From: an uncultured Terriglobus sp.
GTDB taxonomy: Bacteria; Acidobacteriota; Terriglobia; Terriglobales; Acidobacteriaceae
Direction of reading: 5' to 3'
NCBI GenBank assembly: GCA_937871605.1
Contig: CALMRM010000198.1
Coordinates: forward strand, 1-6,018
DNA: 6,018 bases
How positions within the stretch are numbered: the stretch's first letter is position 1; each line of letters begins with the position of its first letter. Below, piece by piece: positions 5,797 through 6,018 of this stretch. The notes beneath the pieces were generated by a model, which saw nothing but the letters and a program-made list of their open reading frames with translations, was not told where the DNA came from and searched no databases. A program made the translations under genes and the position numbers.

Positions 5797-5863
5797 TCTG
5801 TCGTTTTATGGCAAACACCCGATGTGCCATGTTGCTACCGTCAACAGAATGCGCGTGTCACCG

Positions 5864-6018
5864 CTAGTCGACCATCCAGGTAAAGGCGCGCTGCAGATAG
5901 GGTTTGAAGTCTTTTCGCGACACAACTGCATCCAGAAAGCCATGTTTGAGTAAGAATTCTGAGCGCTGAAAGCCTTCCGGCAGCTTTTGCCGAATGGTCT
6001 GCTCGATGACACGTGGCC
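5864..6018 (-). CDS. accD: acetyl-CoA carboxylase carboxyltransferase subunit beta, C-terminal fragment
   Basis: The last 50 codons and the TAG stop (complement of 5864-5866) are present, and the start lies beyond the right edge. The product is the beta subunit of the carboxyltransferase half of acetyl-CoA carboxylase. With AccA it moves the carboxyl group from biotin on AccB to acetyl-CoA, making malonyl-CoA, the first committed step of fatty acid synthesis in the cytoplasm. The fragment begins P-R-V-I-E-Q-T-I-R-Q-K-L-P-E-G-F-Q-R-S-E-, then F-L-L-K-H-G-F-L-D. This matches the very conserved AccD block G-P-R-V-I-E-Q-T-x-R-x-K-L-P-x-G-F-Q-R-S-E-F-L, and the remainder fits the family's end, where the helix after the D-x-V-V-x-R-K segment closes the protein. 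The tail is short, without the long acidic extension of the E. coli protein. It is upstream of the protease in the same direction, but a 195 bp gap argues for separate transcription. Confidence 0.93.
   Translation of the reverse strand, partial: PRVIEQTIRQKLPEGFQRSEFLLKHGFLDAVVSRKDFKPYLQRAFTWMVD

Noticed and set aside
5839..5844. TTGACG on the minus strand, a good -35-like hexamer in the protease upstream gap
   Set aside because: No TA-rich -10 hexamer lies 16-18 nt downstream, so it was not called a promoter.
5806..6012. A 68-codon minus-strand open frame at the right edge
   Set aside because: It overlaps the accD C-terminus in another frame, and the accD frame carries a highly conserved family block.

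Overview
The window looks like a piece of an Acidobacteriota chromosome, probably from the Terriglobales (Edaphobacter, Granulicella or Terriglobus type). This rests on the moderately high GC content and on the S53 protease, whose tandem Ig-like domains and odd membrane-hairpin tail are, from memory, typical of that group. No database search could be run, so the taxonomy is an inference.

All five recognisable genes lie on the minus strand, so the region reads from right to left. At the right edge are the last 50 codons of accD (5864-6018), the beta subunit of the acetyl-CoA carboxylase carboxyltransferase. A 195 bp gap follows, then a large secreted S53 (sedolisin/kumamolisin-type) protease (2237-5668). 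It has a signal peptide, an activation prodomain, a complete catalytic domain, three Ig-like repeats and a split C-terminal Ig-like domain that carries a hydrophobic hairpin and a lipobox-like cysteine.

Only 57 bp further on, beyond a strong GC-rich hairpin, is a class I SAM-dependent methyltransferase of the LCM/TIGR00027 type (1307-2179, GTG start). A 123 bp gap with an inverted repeat and a 20-bp-spaced direct repeat leads to an integral membrane fatty acid hydroxylase/sterol desaturase family protein (347-1183). A 252 bp AT-richer gap then precedes the first 31 codons of another exported protein (1-94), which runs off the left edge.

The genes do not form an obvious pathway. accD and the desaturase-like protein both concern lipids, and the protease and the left-edge gene are both exported. 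The protease and methyltransferase are close enough to share a transcript, although the hairpin between them may separate their expression. No tRNA, rRNA, CRISPR array, insertion sequence or attachment site was seen. The item most worth a second look is the tail of the protease, where a membrane hairpin resembling an internal lipoprotein signal sits inside an Ig-like fold.
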